From positions 1 through 35,697 of the forward strand of contig CAIYHG010000158.1 of NCBI GenBank assembly GCA_903925975.1: a stretch of 35,697 nt of DNA. Direction: 5' to 3'. A model generated the notes under the pieces. That model searched no databases. It saw nothing but the letters and a program-made list of their open reading frames with translations, and had not been told where the DNA came from. Positions 15,068-22,732 of this stretch are shown here, in pieces. Position 1 is the first letter of the stretch. Each line of letters starts with the position of its first letter. Origin of the DNA: an uncultured Acidobacteriia bacterium (GTDB lineage: Bacteria > Acidobacteriota > Terriglobia > Bryobacterales > Bryobacteraceae). The translations under genes were made by a program, and so were the position numbers.

Positions 15068-16293
15068 TGGGCCGCTTCACGGGGTTTCTGGGACTGGCAA
15101 TAATCCTGGGCATCGCGTGGCTGTCTTCCACGCACCGGAGCCAGATCAAACTGCGGCTGCTGGCCTGGGGCCTTGGGCTTCAGTTCTTCTTCGCGATTCT
15201 CGTACTGCGGACCGATTTCGGAAAAGTCTTTCAGGCAATTGGGCGCGGCGTGAATGCCATGCTCGATTTCTCCGAAGCGGGAACCAGCTTCCTCTTCGGG
15301 GAGCAATTGGGCACGAAAGCCGGCGCGTACGGCGTGATTTTCGCCTTCCAGGTGCTGCCCATCATCATCTTCATCGCTTCCTTCTTTTCCATCCTTTACT
15401 ACCTCGGCGTGATGCAGTTTCTTGTTCGCGCGATGGCGGTGGGGATGCAGAAGGTAATGGGCGTGAGCGGGGCGGAATCGCTCAATGTGGCGGCCAGCAT
15501 CTTCATGGGCCAAACGGAAGCGCCGCTGACCATCAAGCCGTTCCTGGCGGGCCTCACCGAATCCGAGTTGTTCGTCATCATGACGGCCGGCATGGCCCAC
15601 GTCTCCGGCTCCGTAATGGCGGCCTACGTGAAAGTGGCCGGCGTGAGCATCACGCATTTGCTGACGGCCGTGATTATGACCGCTCCGGCGACGATCATGC
15701 TGGCCAAGATGTTTATCCCAGAGACGGGCAAGCCGGCCACCGCCGGGCGCGTGGATATCAAGGTTGAGAAGACCGCCGTCAATGTGATCGACGCCGCGGC
15801 GCAGGGGGCCGGCGACGGTCTGCAACTGGCGCTCAACGTCGGTGGAATGCTGATCGCGTTTCTGGCGCTGATCGCCATGTTGAACGGGATTCTCGGCTGG
15901 GTGCATACGCTCCCGATGCTCGGGTGGCTGCCGCCTTCGCTGCAACAGATCTTCGGAGTCGTTTTTGCGCCGCTCGCGTGGATCATGGGCGTGCCGTGGA
16001 AGGACGCCAGTGCCATCGGGAACCTGCTGGGCACGCGCCTTGTTACCAATGAGTTCGTGGCATTTTTGGCCCTCGGACCGATGAAGGGAACTCTCGATCC
16101 GAAATCGTTTACCATCGCCACGTACGCGCTGTGCGGCTTCGCGAATTTCAGCTCCATTGCCATACAGATCGGCGGCATCGGAGCGCTGGCGCCGAACCGG
16201 AAGTCTGACCTGGCGCGCCTCGGTTTGCGCGCGGTTGCGGCCGGTTCGCTGGCGAACTTCATGTCCGCCTGCATTGCCGGTATGCTGTTGTGA
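15067..16293 (+). CDS. nupC: Concentrative nucleoside transporter (NupC/CNT family)
   Basis: A 408-aa inner-membrane cation-coupled nucleoside importer. The repeat-hairpin signatures are visible: FAFQVLPIIIFIASFFSIL, then GQTEAPLTIKPFLAGLTESE with the conserved Q/E pair for nucleoside binding, and GNLLGTRLVTNEFVAF in the second half. The gene starts within the phosphorylase stop and ends in a GTGA overlap with the purine phosphorylase. Its substrates would be handled by the enzymes encoded on both sides. Confidence 0.93.
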   Translation: MGRFTGFLGLAIILGIAWLSSTHRSQIKLRLLAWGLGLQFFFAILVLRTDFGKVFQAIGRGVNAMLDFSEAGTSFLFGEQLGTKAGAYGVIFAFQVLPIIIFIASFFSILYYLGVMQFLVRAMAVGMQKVMGVSGAESLNVAASIFMGQTEAPLTIKPFLAGLTESELFVIMTAGMAHVSGSVMAAYVKVAGVSITHLLTAVIMTAPATIMLAKMFIPETGKPATAGRVDIKVEKTAVNVIDAAAQGAGDGLQLALNVGGMLIAFLALIAMLNGILGWVHTLPMLGWLPPSLQQIFGVVFAPLAWIMGVPWKDASAIGNLLGTRLVTNEFVAFLALGPMKGTLDPKSFTIATYALCGFANFSSIAIQIGGIGALAPNRKSDLARLGLRAVAAGSLANFMSACIAGMLL

Positions 16294-17108
16294 TCGAGGA
16301 AGCGAAGACTTACATCGAAAGCCGCACAGAATTGCGGCCTTCCATCGGCCTCGTGCTGGGCAGCGGCCTCGGCGGTTTCGCGGCGGAACTCTCGGATAGC
16401 GTGGAGTTGCCCTACGGCGATATTCCGGGCTGGCCCAGTTCCACGGCCGTAGGCCACGCGGGACGCCTCATCCTGGGCCGTCTCGGCGATCGGGAAATTG
16501 CCGTGATGGCGGGGCGCGCGCACCTCTACGAAGGGTACGCGCCCGCGCAAGTCACGTTCGGCGTTCGCGTGCTGCGGCGCTTGGGCGTCCGCTCCATGGT
16601 ATTCACGAACGCGGCCGGAGGGATCAACCGCGAACTCGACCAGGGCGGGCTGGTACTGATTTCCGACCACATCAACCTGCAAGGCTCGAATCCCCTGGTT
16701 GGGCCAAACGACGATTCCTGCGGACCGCGCTTTCCGGATATGTCCGAAGCGTATTCGCGCGAGTTCCGCCAGATCGCAGCCAAGGTTGCGGCCGAACTTT
16801 GCATCCCGATGACGGAAGGCGTGTACGCCGCGATGCTCGGCCCGTCCTATGAAACGCCGGCCGAGATTCGCTACCTGCGTGCGATCGGGGCTGACGTTGT
16901 GGGAATGTCCACGGCGGCCGAAGTGATCGTGGCCAGCCACATGGGGATGAAGGTGCTGGGAATCTCCTGCGTTACGAATATGGCCGCCGGCATTCTGCCG
17001 CAGAAGATCAACCACGAGGAAGTGCTTGAAACCGGGCGGCAGGTGCAGGAAACGCTGGTGCGGTTGCTCAAGGCGGTGTTGCCGCAACTGGCCGAGGCCG
17101 CGCAATGA
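16290..17108 (+). CDS. Purine nucleoside phosphorylase (trimeric type)
   Basis: A 272-aa cytosolic enzyme of the low-molecular-mass trimeric PNP class. VLGSGLGGFAAEL carries the phosphate-binding serine. Further markers are FTNAAGGINRELDQGG, SDHINLQGSNPLVGPN, GPSYETPAEIRYL and MSTAAEVIVASHMG. N230 in CVTNMAAG is the residue typical of enzymes specific for 6-oxopurines (inosine, guanosine), so adenosine would need deamination first. The GTG start at 16290 overlaps the nupC stop, and the stop overlaps the cytidine deaminase ATG. Confidence 0.93.
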   Translation: MIEEAKTYIESRTELRPSIGLVLGSGLGGFAAELSDSVELPYGDIPGWPSSTAVGHAGRLILGRLGDREIAVMAGRAHLYEGYAPAQVTFGVRVLRRLGVRSMVFTNAAGGINRELDQGGLVLISDHINLQGSNPLVGPNDDSCGPRFPDMSEAYSREFRQIAAKVAAELCIPMTEGVYAAMLGPSYETPAEIRYLRAIGADVVGMSTAAEVIVASHMGMKVLGISCVTNMAAGILPQKINHEEVLETGRQVQETLVRLLKAVLPQLAEAAQ

Positions 17109-17512
17109 GCCTCGGCGGCCCACGCCCGCCAGACGCGCTCGAAACCGCGGCCATTGCGGCGCGTGAGCACGCCTTCGCCCCTTTCTCCAAGTTCCGCGTC
17201 GGCGCCGCCGTGGAATGCGCCGATGGTCGCATTTACTCCGGCTGCAATATCGAAAATGCCACTTACGGCCTCACCGTCTGCGCCGAACGCGTAGCCGTAT
17301 TCAAGGCGTTATCCGAAGGCGCCCGGGCCTTCCGGCGGGTGGTCGTAGCCGCCGATACCGCCACGCTCACGCCGCCCTGCGGCGCGTGCCGGCAGATCCT
17401 GTGGGAGTTCATGGGCGATGTGGAGATCACGCTCGTCAACCTCGCCGGAGCCGCCGAATCCTATCGATTGAAAGATCTCCTACCCAGGCCCTTCGATGCT
17501 TCGTATCTGTAG
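17105..17512 (+). CDS. cdd: Cytidine deaminase
   Basis: Converts cytidine and deoxycytidine to uridine forms, making them substrates for the pyrimidine phosphorylase at the head of the operon. It is 135 aa, the homotetrameric short class. Zinc ligands and catalytic Glu are C59-A-E61 and P91-C92-G-A-C95; SGCNIENATYGLT is the substrate loop. The ATG overlaps the PNP stop (ATGA). The last 17 nt overlap the start of the amidohydrolase gene in another frame. Confidence 0.95.
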   Translation: MSLGGPRPPDALETAAIAAREHAFAPFSKFRVGAAVECADGRIYSGCNIENATYGLTVCAERVAVFKALSEGARAFRRVVVAADTATLTPPCGACRQILWEFMGDVEITLVNLAGAAESYRLKDLLPRPFDASYL

Positions 17513-18866
17513 CTTCTTCCTTTTCGTTTTCACGCTCGCGGCGGAGCCCGCCGATTGGATCTGGAGCGGCCGCTACGTCGTTTCGCAGGATGCCGCGCGG
17601 CACGTCATCGAGAACGGCGCCATCGCGATTCGCGGCGACCGCATCGTCGCCGTGGGCCCGAAGGCCGAGATCGACCGGCGCTTCCAGGCGAAGCAGCGGC
17701 TTGACCGGCCCGACGCCATCCTCGCGCCGGGCCTCATCAACACGCATACCCACGCCGCCATGTCGCTCTTCCGCGGCATCGCCGACGATAAGAAGCTGCA
17801 GGATTGGCTGGAGAAGTATATTTTCCCGGCCGAAGCGAAGAACGTCTCGGCCGATTTCGTCCGCTGGGGAACGCGCCTGGGGTGCCTCGAAATGCTGCTC
17901 GGCGGCACTACCACGTTCACCGATATGTACTATTTCGAGGACGTGGTTGCCGAAGCGGCGAAGGAAGCCGGGATGCGCGGCGTGCTCGGCGAGACCATCA
18001 TCGGTTTCCCCGTGGCCGACGCCAAGACGCCGGAAGACGCGCTGCGCTTCACGGAAAGCTACATCCAACGCTTTCGGAACGACCCGCTGATTGTTCCCGC
18101 CGTGGCGCCGCACGCGCTCTACACCAACTCCGATGCAACGCTGAAGGCTGCCCGCGCTCTGGCGAACCGCTACGGGGTCCCGCTCATCATCCATCTCTCC
18201 GAGACGAAATCCGAAAACGACACGGAACAGGCCAAGCGCCATTCGAGCCCCACGGAAACACTGGAGAGCCTGGGGATTTTTGAAGGCCGTACCGTTGCCG
18301 CGCATTGCGTGTGGATGAGCGAAGGCGACCTCGCCATCGTGAAGAAGCGCAACGTCGGCGTGGCCCATTGCCCGTCGAGCAACATGAAGCTGGCGAGCGG
18401 CGTGGCGCCCGTAGCGCGCATGCTCACTCTGGGAATCAATGTGGGCCTGGGCCCGGACGGACCTGCGGGCAGCAACAACGACTTCAATATGTTCGAGGAA
18501 ATGGACCTCGCCGCCAAGTTGCAGAAGGTCACCACGCTCGATCCCGAGGCCGTGCCCGCCGGCGCCGCTCTCGATATGGCCACAATCGGCGGCGCGCGCG
18601 TGCTCGGCATGGGAAAAGAGATCGGCTCGCTAGAAGCCGGCAAACGTGCTGACGTGATTGCCGTGCGCCTGGACCGGCCCAACGCCGCTCCGCTGTACGA
18701 CGCTATCTCACAACTCGTCTATGCGCTGAAGGCTTCCGATGTACAGGACGTGATGGTGAACGGCCGCCCCGTGGTGCGCGATAGCAAGATCCTGACGCTG
18801 AACGAGCGGCAAATCCTGATCAAAGCCGCCGAGTTTCGCGCCGCCATAGCGGCATCGTTGCGATAG
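17496..18866 (+). CDS. Exported amidohydrolase of the MTA/SAH (adenosine) deaminase-like family
   Basis: A 456-aa metal-dependent amidohydrolase resembling 5'-methylthioadenosine/S-adenosylhomocysteine deaminases and chlorohydrolases. Metal and catalytic residues are all present: H84 and H86 (NTHTHAAM), H206 (PHALYT), H233 with E236 (IIHLSE), H270 (AHCVWM) and D321 (GLGPDGPAG). Unlike the usual cytosolic family members it begins with a signal-peptide-like segment (MLRICSFFLFVFTLAAEPAD), so it may act in the periplasm. Its ATG lies 17 nt inside cdd and the 5' end is fixed by the adenosine-like beta strands that follow at residue 20. Deaminating adenosine-type nucleosides would yield inosine for NupC and the 6-oxopurine-specific PNP. 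Substrate is inferred. Confidence 0.85.
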   Translation: MLRICSFFLFVFTLAAEPADWIWSGRYVVSQDAARHVIENGAIAIRGDRIVAVGPKAEIDRRFQAKQRLDRPDAILAPGLINTHTHAAMSLFRGIADDKKLQDWLEKYIFPAEAKNVSADFVRWGTRLGCLEMLLGGTTTFTDMYYFEDVVAEAAKEAGMRGVLGETIIGFPVADAKTPEDALRFTESYIQRFRNDPLIVPAVAPHALYTNSDATLKAARALANRYGVPLIIHLSETKSENDTEQAKRHSSPTETLESLGIFEGRTVAAHCVWMSEGDLAIVKKRNVGVAHCPSSNMKLASGVAPVARMLTLGINVGLGPDGPAGSNNDFNMFEEMDLAAKLQKVTTLDPEAVPAGAALDMATIGGARVLGMGKEIGSLEAGKRADVIAVRLDRPNAAPLYDAISQLVYALKASDVQDVMVNGRPVVRDSKILTLNERQILIKAAEFRAAIAASLR

Positions 18867-19300
18867 CTCGTGGCAGTCAGTACGCGGAGGGCTATTCAAC
18901 GGCTGCTCGTCGGCAAGTCCTCGCGCCTGTCAACAGCCCTAGCACGCCATACAAACGCCATCCGAGCCGCGACCGACGAGGGAGCGGTGCGTGCGCACTC
19001 TGGTCGGCCCCGTGCTTCAACGCCTTAAGACGCCCCACTCAAGGGCGCGCTCTCAACTCGCACGGAATGCGCTTGCTGTTGATCGCTCGTTTTATCAACG
19101 ATGCTTCGCGCCGCCTTCCGCCTCTTATTCCTAAGCTGCTTCGGGCACCGCTCCCTGGTCGGTCGCGGCTCGGATGGCGTTTGTATGTCCCCGAGCCGGT
19201 CGGCGGGACGCCGCGTCCAAGAAAGCCCTCGCAGATCGGCGGCACCGCTCTCCCGCGCGGGCGATTCGAGATTTCGCGGGCTTGGCCGATACGAATAGGC
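18867..19300. other. Non-coding region after the nucleoside operon
   Basis: No credible gene. It starts with an imperfect stem (AGGGCT 18888-18893 with AGCCCT 18935-18940) that may be the operon terminator, although it has no T-run. The 43-bp inverted repeat lies at 18948-18990 and 19145-19187. A GTTGAT/ATCAAC stem sits between the arms, near 19078-19099. Confidence 0.5.
18948..19187. repeat. 240-bp element bounded by 43-bp inverted repeats
   Basis: The left arm 18948-18990 and right arm 19145-19187 are reverse complements over 43 bp with one mismatch. The match ends sharply at both outer and inner edges. The 154-bp interior has no ORF that looks coding. The arms contain CCGAGCCGCGACCGAC and AGGGAGCGGTGC. 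It could be a MITE-like or other dispersed element, a long-stem RNA or a recombination site. No target-site duplication is evident. Confidence 0.6.
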
Positions 19301-19567
19301 ATGACGATGCTTACGATGGATAGTCCCGCGAACGTGGCGGCTGGGATACTCAGGGCTTGGGAGCGCAACGACGCGCCGCGCTTCCGCTCGGAACTCGATA
19401 GAGCATCGGGCGCGGTGGGGGCAACCGACGGTTGGGGAGAAGAGCGCGCCGAGTTGCTGGCGGCCGTTTCTACCGAGATGCGGCGGCTGGAAGTGGGGGA
19501 ACGGACCGATACTTCGGCCGCCTGCCTGGGCCTGCTGCGGCATTTGGCCGGCGCGCGTATCTGTTAG
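19301..19567 (+). CDS. Small hypothetical protein
   Basis: An 88-aa soluble, helical, acidic protein (start MTMLTMDSPANVAAGILRAW, end LLRHLAGARIC). Codon use is GC-rich at third positions like real genes nearby. The frame is open further upstream to 19067, but that part overlaps the inverted-repeat element and looks non-coding, so I use the ATG at 19301. A GATACGAAT stretch just upstream could be a -10. I do not recognise a family. Confidence 0.45.
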   Translation: MTMLTMDSPANVAAGILRAWERNDAPRFRSELDRASGAVGATDGWGEERAELLAAVSTEMRRLEVGERTDTSAACLGLLRHLAGARIC

Positions 19568-19637
19568 GACCGGGCATTTGCGCCGTATCGTGCTTTCCGA
19601 TCAGCTGGTTCTTGTGCCGTCAACTAGACCCTAGACG

Positions 19638-20342
19638 TCAGCGGTGACGATGCATCAGCAGCCGCACGCGATCGGCATATTTGCGAAAAAGCGGTCGAAC
19701 CGATTCGGGGACCACGGACTTCATTCTGTCTCGCCAAGAGTATTTCCAAATCGTCCGCCTATTAAATCCCTGGAGCCACCAGTTGTCTCCCCATGGGTCG
19801 AACAGGGGCGCATCGGTGCGCCGCAGGAATGCTGTCTTGCCGCAGACTTCAAGAAGCCGAAACATATCGTCATGCGCTACCACTTGGAACAGGTTTTGGA
19901 TGGAAGGGATGTGAATGTCGTCGATGACTAGAAGTCCGTCCAGCTCAATCCGTGGATACAGATAGAAGTATTCAAGGTCGGGAAAGGGATAGGCGTGCGG
20001 TCCATCAAGCAATACAGCCTGCAAGGGCGAGCGGAATGAATGAGCGGGAAGCGTTTTCTGGGTCGGCCCCTCTACGAAGGTTGTGACCTGGCGGTTCAGC
20101 GAAGGGCTGCGAAGAACCATCGTAATGCTCTCATCGCTGTTCAGAGCGAATACGGTGTGGCTCCGGCTCAGATGCGAAAAAACCAGCGTACTCGCTCCGG
20201 CGCCGGTCTCGACAGAGTGTTGGACATCGCGGGCTTGAAGGTGTTGCGCAAGCTTGATCAGAGTGGCTGGACTCATCGAGCCTGAGCGATGGAGGGTCCT
20301 TGACAAAGCCAGAATCTCTGCCAACAAATCGTGAGAAAGCAT
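19638..20342 (-). CDS. Class I SAM-dependent methyltransferase-like protein
   Basis: A 234-aa protein resembling the Methyltransf_24 group, often linked to surface-sugar or peptide modification. Visible motifs are VETGAGASTLVFSHL (degenerate motif I, ExGxGxST), ALNSDES as the acidic loop, and LDGPHAYPFPDLEYFYLYPR followed by GLLVIDDIHIPS, the usual HxYxxxxxD and DDI pattern. The frame extends to 20558, but the extra N-terminus is not protein-like. The ATG at 20342 has GAGG close upstream. The gene follows the PilZ and CDP-alcohol transferase genes on the same strand, 330 bp apart. Confidence 0.7.
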   Translation of the reverse strand: MLSHDLLAEILALSRTLHRSGSMSPATLIKLAQHLQARDVQHSVETGAGASTLVFSHLSRSHTVFALNSDESITMVLRSPSLNRQVTTFVEGPTQKTLPAHSFRSPLQAVLLDGPHAYPFPDLEYFYLYPRIELDGLLVIDDIHIPSIQNLFQVVAHDDMFRLLEVCGKTAFLRRTDAPLFDPWGDNWWLQGFNRRTIWKYSWRDRMKSVVPESVRPLFRKYADRVRLLMHRHR

Positions 20343-20672
20343 CGTCCTCGTTCGAAAGCCCGCCCGGAAATATTCCTCCACTTTAACAGGGCATTCACTC
20401 AGCGTGACAGCGGGGGGCCGGCTCGCTTTCGCATGCGCGAAACAGTACCGACCCGAACAGGAGCCAAAGACTGCGTTCGGTCCGATAGCGGCGATGAAAC
20501 GGGCCCATGGGGAACCGAGAATCCGGCGAACGGCGAGCGCACAAGCTACTAGCCACACCTACTGCCAGTTCTCCCCCCGGCGCCGGCCGACTTACCGCCA
20601 ACCGTGCCGCTTCAGATTTGACGAGAGGCTGCGCCGCCACTCTCTCTCGCAGGGCCATCGGACGTCGCCGGT
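20343..20672. other. Intergenic region, nothing definite
   Basis: About 330 bp between the methyltransferase and the PilZ gene. The only structure I see is a 6-bp hairpin TTTCGC-ATGC-GCGAAA at 20427-20442. Frames that are open here on both strands have no recognisable protein character. Confidence 0.4.
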
Positions 20673-21014
20673 CTACACCCCGCCCATAGCCGCCTTGCCG
20701 TTCGACCGCCCGTTTGTCCGGAACTCGTAACTGCCTACGCTCATCACCACCTCGCCGTGAGCGCTCCGTAGAATCCGCCCTCCGAATGCGATCTTCAGAC
20801 CGCAATTCTCGTTCAAGGCGACCGGCCAGTTTACGGTCGCCTGGATCTCCAGGCCCGGGGACAGCTCCGCATCGGTCCGGAAGGCCAGACCCTTGCTGCT
20901 GATATTGGTGACCGTCCCGGACCCTTGGATAACCTCGCGCCGGCCTTTGGTCGCCGCAAAACGCAGCGGAAGGTCCAGAATGAACCGCTGTCGGGATCTT
21001 CGTTCCAAGGACAA
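20673..21014 (-). CDS. PilZ-domain protein
   Basis: A 113-aa stand-alone PilZ protein. The c-di-GMP-binding RxxxR motif is RSRQR (residues 6-10) and the second motif is TVTNISSKGLAF (N/D-x-S-x-x-G). It probably binds cyclic di-GMP and regulates a surface process by protein contact. Start is TTG at 21014, supported by GGGAGG 5 nt upstream. It lies 49 bp after the CDP-alcohol transferase gene on the same strand, so the two are probably co-transcribed. Confidence 0.8.
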   Translation of the reverse strand: MSLERRSRQRFILDLPLRFAATKGRREVIQGSGTVTNISSKGLAFRTDAELSPGLEIQATVNWPVALNENCGLKIAFGGRILRSAHGEVVMSVGSYEFRTNGRSNGKAAMGGV

Positions 21015-21063
21015 GTTTGCCTCCCGTACTAAACCTTCTTATCGGCTAACCCCGCCAGGATTG

Positions 21064-21747
21064 TTAGGAGATTTTGGGGAGCCGCTCGGAGCGATACAGG
21101 AAGACCGTATGGCGAATCACCGCCGCAATGAGCATCAGCGACATGCCGGCGATGCCCACGGCCCCGCCGACGTCGAACATGCGGTAATGGCGGCCGAATA
21201 GCACTGCCTCGGGATACCGGAAGAGCGCTAAGTTCCCGATCATGAGCAGAATGCGCAGCTCGGTCGGGCTGAATTTCCAGAACGAAAGGTGAAAGGTCCC
21301 AATGGTGTATGTGGTCAGGTAGACCTCAATCGATAGCAGGAAGTAGACCAGCAGCAGGCCTACGGCGATGCCGTGGGCCATGTACCCGGAGAGCGCCAGT
21401 CCGCCCAACAGGAAGAGCGTGCCGAACGCATCCACAATGTGATCCACGTAGAAACCGTAGCGCGGCCTCTGCCGGTTCCGCACCCGGGCCAGGGTGCCAT
21501 CCAGGCTATCGCCAAGCCAGTTGAGCGCCAGGCAGACGATCACCAGCAGGAGACCGGCGCGGTTCGAGCGCGCATACCAGTAGCTCAAGCCCGCCCCGAG
21601 CAAAGCGGCGAGGCCCAATAGGGTCAGGTGGTCGGAATTGATCCACCGCGGCGCACGGTTCGCCAGCCAGATCAGGCACCGCTTCTCTATCGGCGCCAGG
21701 AAGCTCACCTGAGCCCGGCTTGCTTCACGGAAACCCTTTTCGGCCAT
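21064..21747 (-). CDS. CDP-alcohol phosphatidyltransferase family membrane protein
   Basis: A 227-aa integral membrane enzyme that joins a CDP-linked lipid or alcohol to an alcohol, making phospholipid headgroups or related polar lipids. The family signature D-x2-DG-x2-AR-x9-G-x3-D-x3-D is seen as DSLDGTLAR, then nine residues, then GFYVDHIVD. There are about six hydrophobic helices. The exact product cannot be assigned; this is a divergent member and not an obvious PgsA or PssA. It is divergent from the START-like gene, with 25 bp between the two ATGs. Confidence 0.85.
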   Translation of the reverse strand: MAEKGFREASRAQVSFLAPIEKRCLIWLANRAPRWINSDHLTLLGLAALLGAGLSYWYARSNRAGLLLVIVCLALNWLGDSLDGTLARVRNRQRPRYGFYVDHIVDAFGTLFLLGGLALSGYMAHGIAVGLLLVYFLLSIEVYLTTYTIGTFHLSFWKFSPTELRILLMIGNLALFRYPEAVLFGRHYRMFDVGGAVGIAGMSLMLIAAVIRHTVFLYRSERLPKIS

Positions 21748-21772
21748 AGTCCCGTATCATGGTAGCAATCGC
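21748..21772. promoter_or_regulatory. Compact divergent promoter
   Basis: Only 25 bp separate two divergent start codons. TATCAT (21755-21760) is a -10 candidate for the rightward gene, 13 nt before its ATG, which has no Shine-Dalgarno. The reverse strand carries CATGATACG for the leftward gene. Both transcripts would be nearly leaderless and the promoters overlap. Confidence 0.35.
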
Positions 21773-22597
21773 ATGGCCAGACACGTTGGGCAGTTATCGA
21801 TTGCGGCCGCCGTACTGGCGCTGGCTTCGCTCGCCCATGGCGCGGTGGGGACGGTGGTCCTCAAGCCTCAGACGGCGCAGGCCTTCGACGCCTACATGCG
21901 CTCCGCCGAAGCGCGGTTGGAGAGTCAGGGCGCCCAAGGATTGCTGTGGGTTGACGGGTCCGCGGAACGCAAGCGCGCGGTGCGCGAGGGGAAGGTACTT
22001 GCCGAACCGTGGTCCGCGAAGGGCGAGATTGGCGTTCCGGATGGCTTGGTTCACGACTGGGTGGGCGCCTGTTTCATCCCTGGCGCGACGCTCGACCGCG
22101 CGCTGGCCTTCGTGCAGGATTACGACAACCACAAATTAGTCTACAAGCCCGAAGTGGTCGATTCGAAGCTGCTGGAGCGGCGCGGCGATGAGTTCGCGAT
22201 CTATCTCCGCCTGGTGAAGAAGAAGGTGCTCACCGTGACGCTGAACACGCGGCATGACGTGCGCTACTTCCGCGTCGCGCCGGACCGCGCGTACAGCCGT
22301 TCCTACACTTCCCGAATCGCGGAGGTGGCGGACGCCGGCGAGCCGGGGGAACGAGAACTGCCTCCCGGCTCCGATCATGGATTCCTGTGGCGTCTGAATT
22401 CGTTCTGGCGTTTTCAGGAACGCGACGGCGGCGTGTGGCTTGAATGCGAGGCCATTTCCTTGACGCGCGATGTGCCATCCGGGTTGGGTTGGCTCATCAA
22501 CCCCATCATTCGCGGTCTTCCGCGGGAGTCCCTGGAAAATACGCTGCGCGCCACCAGGGATGCCCTGCTGCGCACTTCGCCGCCCGCCGCGCGCTAA
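21773..22597 (+). CDS. Exported START/SRPBCC-like protein
   Basis: A 274-aa protein with a signal peptide (MARHVGQLSIAAAVLALASL, then AHG). The body from about residue 90 has a START-like layout: HDWVGACFIPGATLDRALAF, then VQDYDNHKLVYKPEVVDSKL, and a closing amphipathic helix after WLINPIIRGLPRESL. START-like folds bind lipids or other hydrophobic ligands; no ligand can be named. It stands alone between a divergent phospholipid-type synthase gene and a convergent phosphoesterase gene. Confidence 0.7.
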   Translation: MARHVGQLSIAAAVLALASLAHGAVGTVVLKPQTAQAFDAYMRSAEARLESQGAQGLLWVDGSAERKRAVREGKVLAEPWSAKGEIGVPDGLVHDWVGACFIPGATLDRALAFVQDYDNHKLVYKPEVVDSKLLERRGDEFAIYLRLVKKKVLTVTLNTRHDVRYFRVAPDRAYSRSYTSRIAEVADAGEPGERELPPGSDHGFLWRLNSFWRFQERDGGVWLECEAISLTRDVPSGLGWLINPIIRGLPRESLENTLRATRDALLRTSPPAAR

Positions 22598-22616
22598 GGA
22601 GCTTGTTGAGCGGAAC

Positions 22617-22691
22617 AATTGGCCGCAGATAAACGCTGATGCACGCAGATAGCGCATTGTATTTTCGATCCGCGTTGATCTGCGGCCAATT
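22617..22691. repeat. Inverted repeat between convergent genes
   Basis: Arms 22617-22641 and 22667-22691 match as reverse complements in 22 of 25 positions, with 14 perfect outer bases (AATTGGCCGCAGAT). Within the left arm and loop, CGCAGAT and close variants recur (CGCAGAT, CGCTGAT, CGCAGAT) with a period of about 10-12 bp. Its place between two converging genes suits a two-way terminator. It resembles dispersed CGCAGAT-type palindromes seen in other bacteria. Confidence 0.6.
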
Positions 22692-22732
22692 ATCCCCGGG
22701 GTTCGCTAACCGCATCCTGGGAATTCGGCCAG

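Noticed and set aside
15624-17123. Open frame of 499 codons on the minus strand
   Set aside because: It is antisense to nupC and the purine phosphorylase gene.
19025-19543. 172-codon minus-strand frame across the inverted-repeat element
   Set aside because: Arg/Pro/Ser-rich, crosses a repeat arm and opposes a better small plus-strand gene; no ribosome site.
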